A DNA stretch of 64,000 bases, taken from assembly GCA_005843825.1 (NCBI GenBank), contig SZXX01000027.1, forward strand, positions 20,759 to 84,758, written 5' to 3'. Each line of letters starts with the position of its first letter. Position 1 is the stretch's first letter. Shown here one piece after another: positions 61,923-64,000 of the stretch. The position numbers and the translations under genes were made by a program. This stretch comes from Chlorobium sp. GTDB taxonomy: Bacteria; Bacteroidota; Chlorobiia; Chlorobiales; Chlorobiaceae. Below the pieces are notes generated by a model. The model saw only the letters and a list, made by a program, of their open reading frames with translations. It was not told the origin of the DNA and searched no databases.

Positions 61923-63818
61923 CTATTTGCAAGGCTCAATACTGTCTGGAGGGTTGTAGGGCAGGGTGAAGGTGAAGGTGCTTCCCTTGCCCTCAACTGA
62001 GTCAATCCGGATGGTGCCGCCAAGCATGGTAACGTATGCTTTGGTTATGCTCAAACCAAGTCCGGAGCCTTCCATTCCTTTTGTCAAGGGGTTATTGACC
62101 TGAATGAATCGTTCGAAAATTTTTTCATGCATGGCAGATGGTATACCGATGCCGGTGTCTTTGACATAAAACTCAAGCGTACCATTGACCCTCGTATAGC
62201 TAATTTCAATCCAACCTTTAACAGTGAATTTCAAGGCGTTGTTGACCAGATTGGTGAGTATCTGGGTGAGCTTGGCGTGGTCGGTCAGGATGATGCTTTC
62301 GCTATCTGCAAGCCCTGTATTACACTTCAAACACAATCCTTTTTTGCGGATTTCAAGTTTGAAAAAGGCGCAAAGATTCTGCAATAGCTTGTTGACGTTG
62401 GTATCCACCTGTTTTACCATGGTCTCTCCAGCTTCAATGCGCGCAATATCGATGAGTTCATTAATGAGCTTCAGAAGGTGCAGGCTGCTTTGATGAATGA
62501 GGTCAGTATACTCCTCCGATTCCTGCTTGGACAGTTCAGGGTCCGTAAGCAGTTCGGTTAAGCCGAGAATACCGTTCATCGGGGTTCGCAGCTCATGAGT
62601 GATGGTGGCAAGAAAGGCTGATTTTAAGCGATCGGCTTTTTCGGCTTTTTCTTTGGCGGCTACCAACTCTCCTTGCATCTGTTTCTGCAGGGTGACATCA
62701 TGAATAATGGCATAGAACAGTTCTTTGCCTTCAACATTGATCTTTGTTATGAAGGCTTCGATATCACGAAGAGAGTTGTCTGCCATGCGGTGCTGGAACG
62801 CGAAGGGAAGTTTTGTCGATATCCTGTGCTTCTGGATTTCGATCATCGCCTGTTCCGGAGGAGTTATATTGATACCCCTCAAGTTCATGGTGCAGAGTTC
62901 TTCAATTGTCCAACCATAAAAATCGGCAGCAGCCTGGTTGGCATTGATGATGTCAGCGGTGGCAGCTTCAAGAACCAGTTTCACCGCGGAATGCTCTGCG
63001 AAGAGGGTTTTAAATCTTTTTTCGCTTTCCATCAGGGCGATGTCTGCTGCCAGCTTTTGTGCAGTGAAATCGGTGCCTATACCTATGAGATAAGGGATGC
63101 CGTTGATCTGTATTTTTATGGCTGTGAGTTTATGCCAGCAAAATTCAGGCCCTCCGTGGATAAGAATTCTAAATTCATGGGAATCTTCATTGCCTGTTTC
63201 CATTACATACTTGAATCGTTCTTCGGCAAGTGCCCTGTCATCGGGGTGAATGGTCTCGAAACCAAAGGTGCTCGACATTTCGCTTTCTGATTTACCGATA
63301 ACAACATCCCGCTGATACGCATTCCACTCGACATATCGCCCTTCGGCATCAAGCATGAAGAATGCGCTTGGAATCTGCTCGATAAGGAGACTGCTGACAA
63401 TATGGAACTTTTGAGCTTCGTTTTTTGACTTCTTCAGCTCAGTAATATCCTGTCCAGTAACATAAAACCGTGAAATTGTGCCGTCGGAATCACGGATGGG
63501 GTAAATCGTATGGCGAATAAACAGCCCGTCACGTTTGTCTTCAAAAATGACCCGTTTTCCACTCCGGAATGCCTCTGCTACTTTTTCTCTGCAGCTTGCG
63601 GCCAATTGTGGGGATAAAAAATCAAAAACGTTACGATTGATAACCTCATGAACTTGTTTGCCAAATATCGCAGCAAATGCCTTGTTTGCTTCAAGGATAG
63701 TTCCAACCTGCTCGATAATAAATGAGGGCTCAGAGTTATCAAATGCAGCGAGGAGCGTTTTGTAACGATGCTCAAAACTGCCGTTACTCTCGGATGTATT
63801 ATCACGGTTGTTCTGCAT
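61923..63818 (-). CDS. Multi-PAS sensor histidine kinase
   Basis: A 631-aa kinase with three PAS-like domains (starting near SFIIEQVGTILEANKAFAAI, FFMLDAEGRYVEWNAYQRD and VLEAATADIINANQAAADFY), a dimerisation domain with the phosphoacceptor His in ATITHELRTPMNG and an ATPase domain with VNNALKF, DTGIGIP and GSGLGLSITKAYV. It has no membrane span in the part used, so it senses a cytoplasmic signal. No response regulator gene is next to it. The start is uncertain: 63818 (MQNNRDN) or 63881. Confidence 0.88.
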   Translation of the reverse strand: MQNNRDNTSESNGSFEHRYKTLLAAFDNSEPSFIIEQVGTILEANKAFAAIFGKQVHEVINRNVFDFLSPQLAASCREKVAEAFRSGKRVIFEDKRDGLFIRHTIYPIRDSDGTISRFYVTGQDITELKKSKNEAQKFHIVSSLLIEQIPSAFFMLDAEGRYVEWNAYQRDVVIGKSESEMSSTFGFETIHPDDRALAEERFKYVMETGNEDSHEFRILIHGGPEFCWHKLTAIKIQINGIPYLIGIGTDFTAQKLAADIALMESEKRFKTLFAEHSAVKLVLEAATADIINANQAAADFYGWTIEELCTMNLRGINITPPEQAMIEIQKHRISTKLPFAFQHRMADNSLRDIEAFITKINVEGKELFYAIIHDVTLQKQMQGELVAAKEKAEKADRLKSAFLATITHELRTPMNGILGLTELLTDPELSKQESEEYTDLIHQSSLHLLKLINELIDIARIEAGETMVKQVDTNVNKLLQNLCAFFKLEIRKKGLCLKCNTGLADSESIILTDHAKLTQILTNLVNNALKFTVKGWIEISYTRVNGTLEFYVKDTGIGIPSAMHEKIFERFIQVNNPLTKGMEGSGLGLSITKAYVTMLGGTIRIDSVEGKGSTFTFTLPYNPPDSIEPCK

Positions 63819-64000
63819 GTTAGGGGGCACAATGTAAGATGGCAAGAATATATGTATCAACATCAGGTTTCCTAATCTCACCCGTGTCGTTCAATAATAA
63901 TCTTAAAAGCTGTGGCGCATATCGTCTCTTTATGTCCTGTTCCTGTGATATTTTTTTGCTTTCTGGGGGTGTATCGGGGTCACTACTGTCCGGTTAAAAT
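63819..64000. other. Leader of the histidine kinase gene
   Basis: No further gene is seen before the window edge. The kinase's promoter on the minus strand is expected here. Confidence 0.3.

Overview
The window looks like a chromosomal segment of a green sulfur bacterium (Chlorobiaceae; Chlorobium/Pelodictyon type). The grounds are a BchC-like bacteriochlorophyllide dehydrogenase, a large cobalamin synthesis and uptake cluster of the kind these (bacterio)chlorophyll makers carry, and housekeeping genes in an arrangement consistent with Chlorobi (rpoN-hslV-hslU-aroQ, folD-radA, polyprenyl synthase next to a PASTA protein). This assignment is an inference from gene content; no rRNA gene is present to confirm it.

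Region 1 (1-16.0 kb) is a decaying defence island. It opens with the 3' end of a DUF1998-type helicase, a complete SNF2-type helicase and a 1292-aa Eco57I-like DNA methylase, together a DISARM-like restriction module whose methylase carries an AT-rich, probably swapped recognition domain. Then follows an AT-rich two-gene cassette: a protein with class III nucleotide-cyclase-like motifs followed by a protein with a PD-(D/E)XK nuclease-like C-terminus. This cassette is the best candidate for an undescribed system. Next come broken genes: a GmrSD-like DUF262/HNH gene with an in-frame TAA, a second gene start with an in-frame TGA, and RhuM relics. An intact overlapping pair of unknown function sits among them, and a complete IS1634-family element is flanked by 72-bp direct repeats.

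Region 2 (16.2-33.5 kb) is a cobalamin regulon. A cobalamin riboswitch precedes btuB-bluB-cobQ-cobD-cbiB. After a RAYT transposase with its REP/BIME repeats come cobO-btuC-btuD(fusion)-cbiR. An Nramp-related transporter, a cupredoxin and a small Ser-rich membrane protein intervene before cobU-cobT-cobS. Together the genes cover corrinoid import, adenosylation, amidation, aminopropanol attachment, DMB synthesis, lower-ligand removal and nucleotide-loop assembly. No BtuF is visible.

Region 3 (33.5-53 kb) is mixed: peroxiredoxin, CorA, MauE-like and rhodanese proteins, VapBC, a membrane-anchored SET protein, a BaiN-type flavoprotein, several small stress or unknown proteins, octaprenyl synthase, a kinase-less PASTA protein, a nucleoside-type ABC ATPase plus one permease beside bchC, a holin-superfamily protein, HipBA, and an exported phosphatidylserine-decarboxylase-like protein.

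Region 4 (53-64 kb) is mainly housekeeping: radA, folD, a DUF3109 protein, rpoN, hslVU, aroQ, a TPR lipoprotein-like or exported protein, DoxX and a multi-PAS histidine kinase. No tRNA, rRNA, CRISPR array or prophage was seen.
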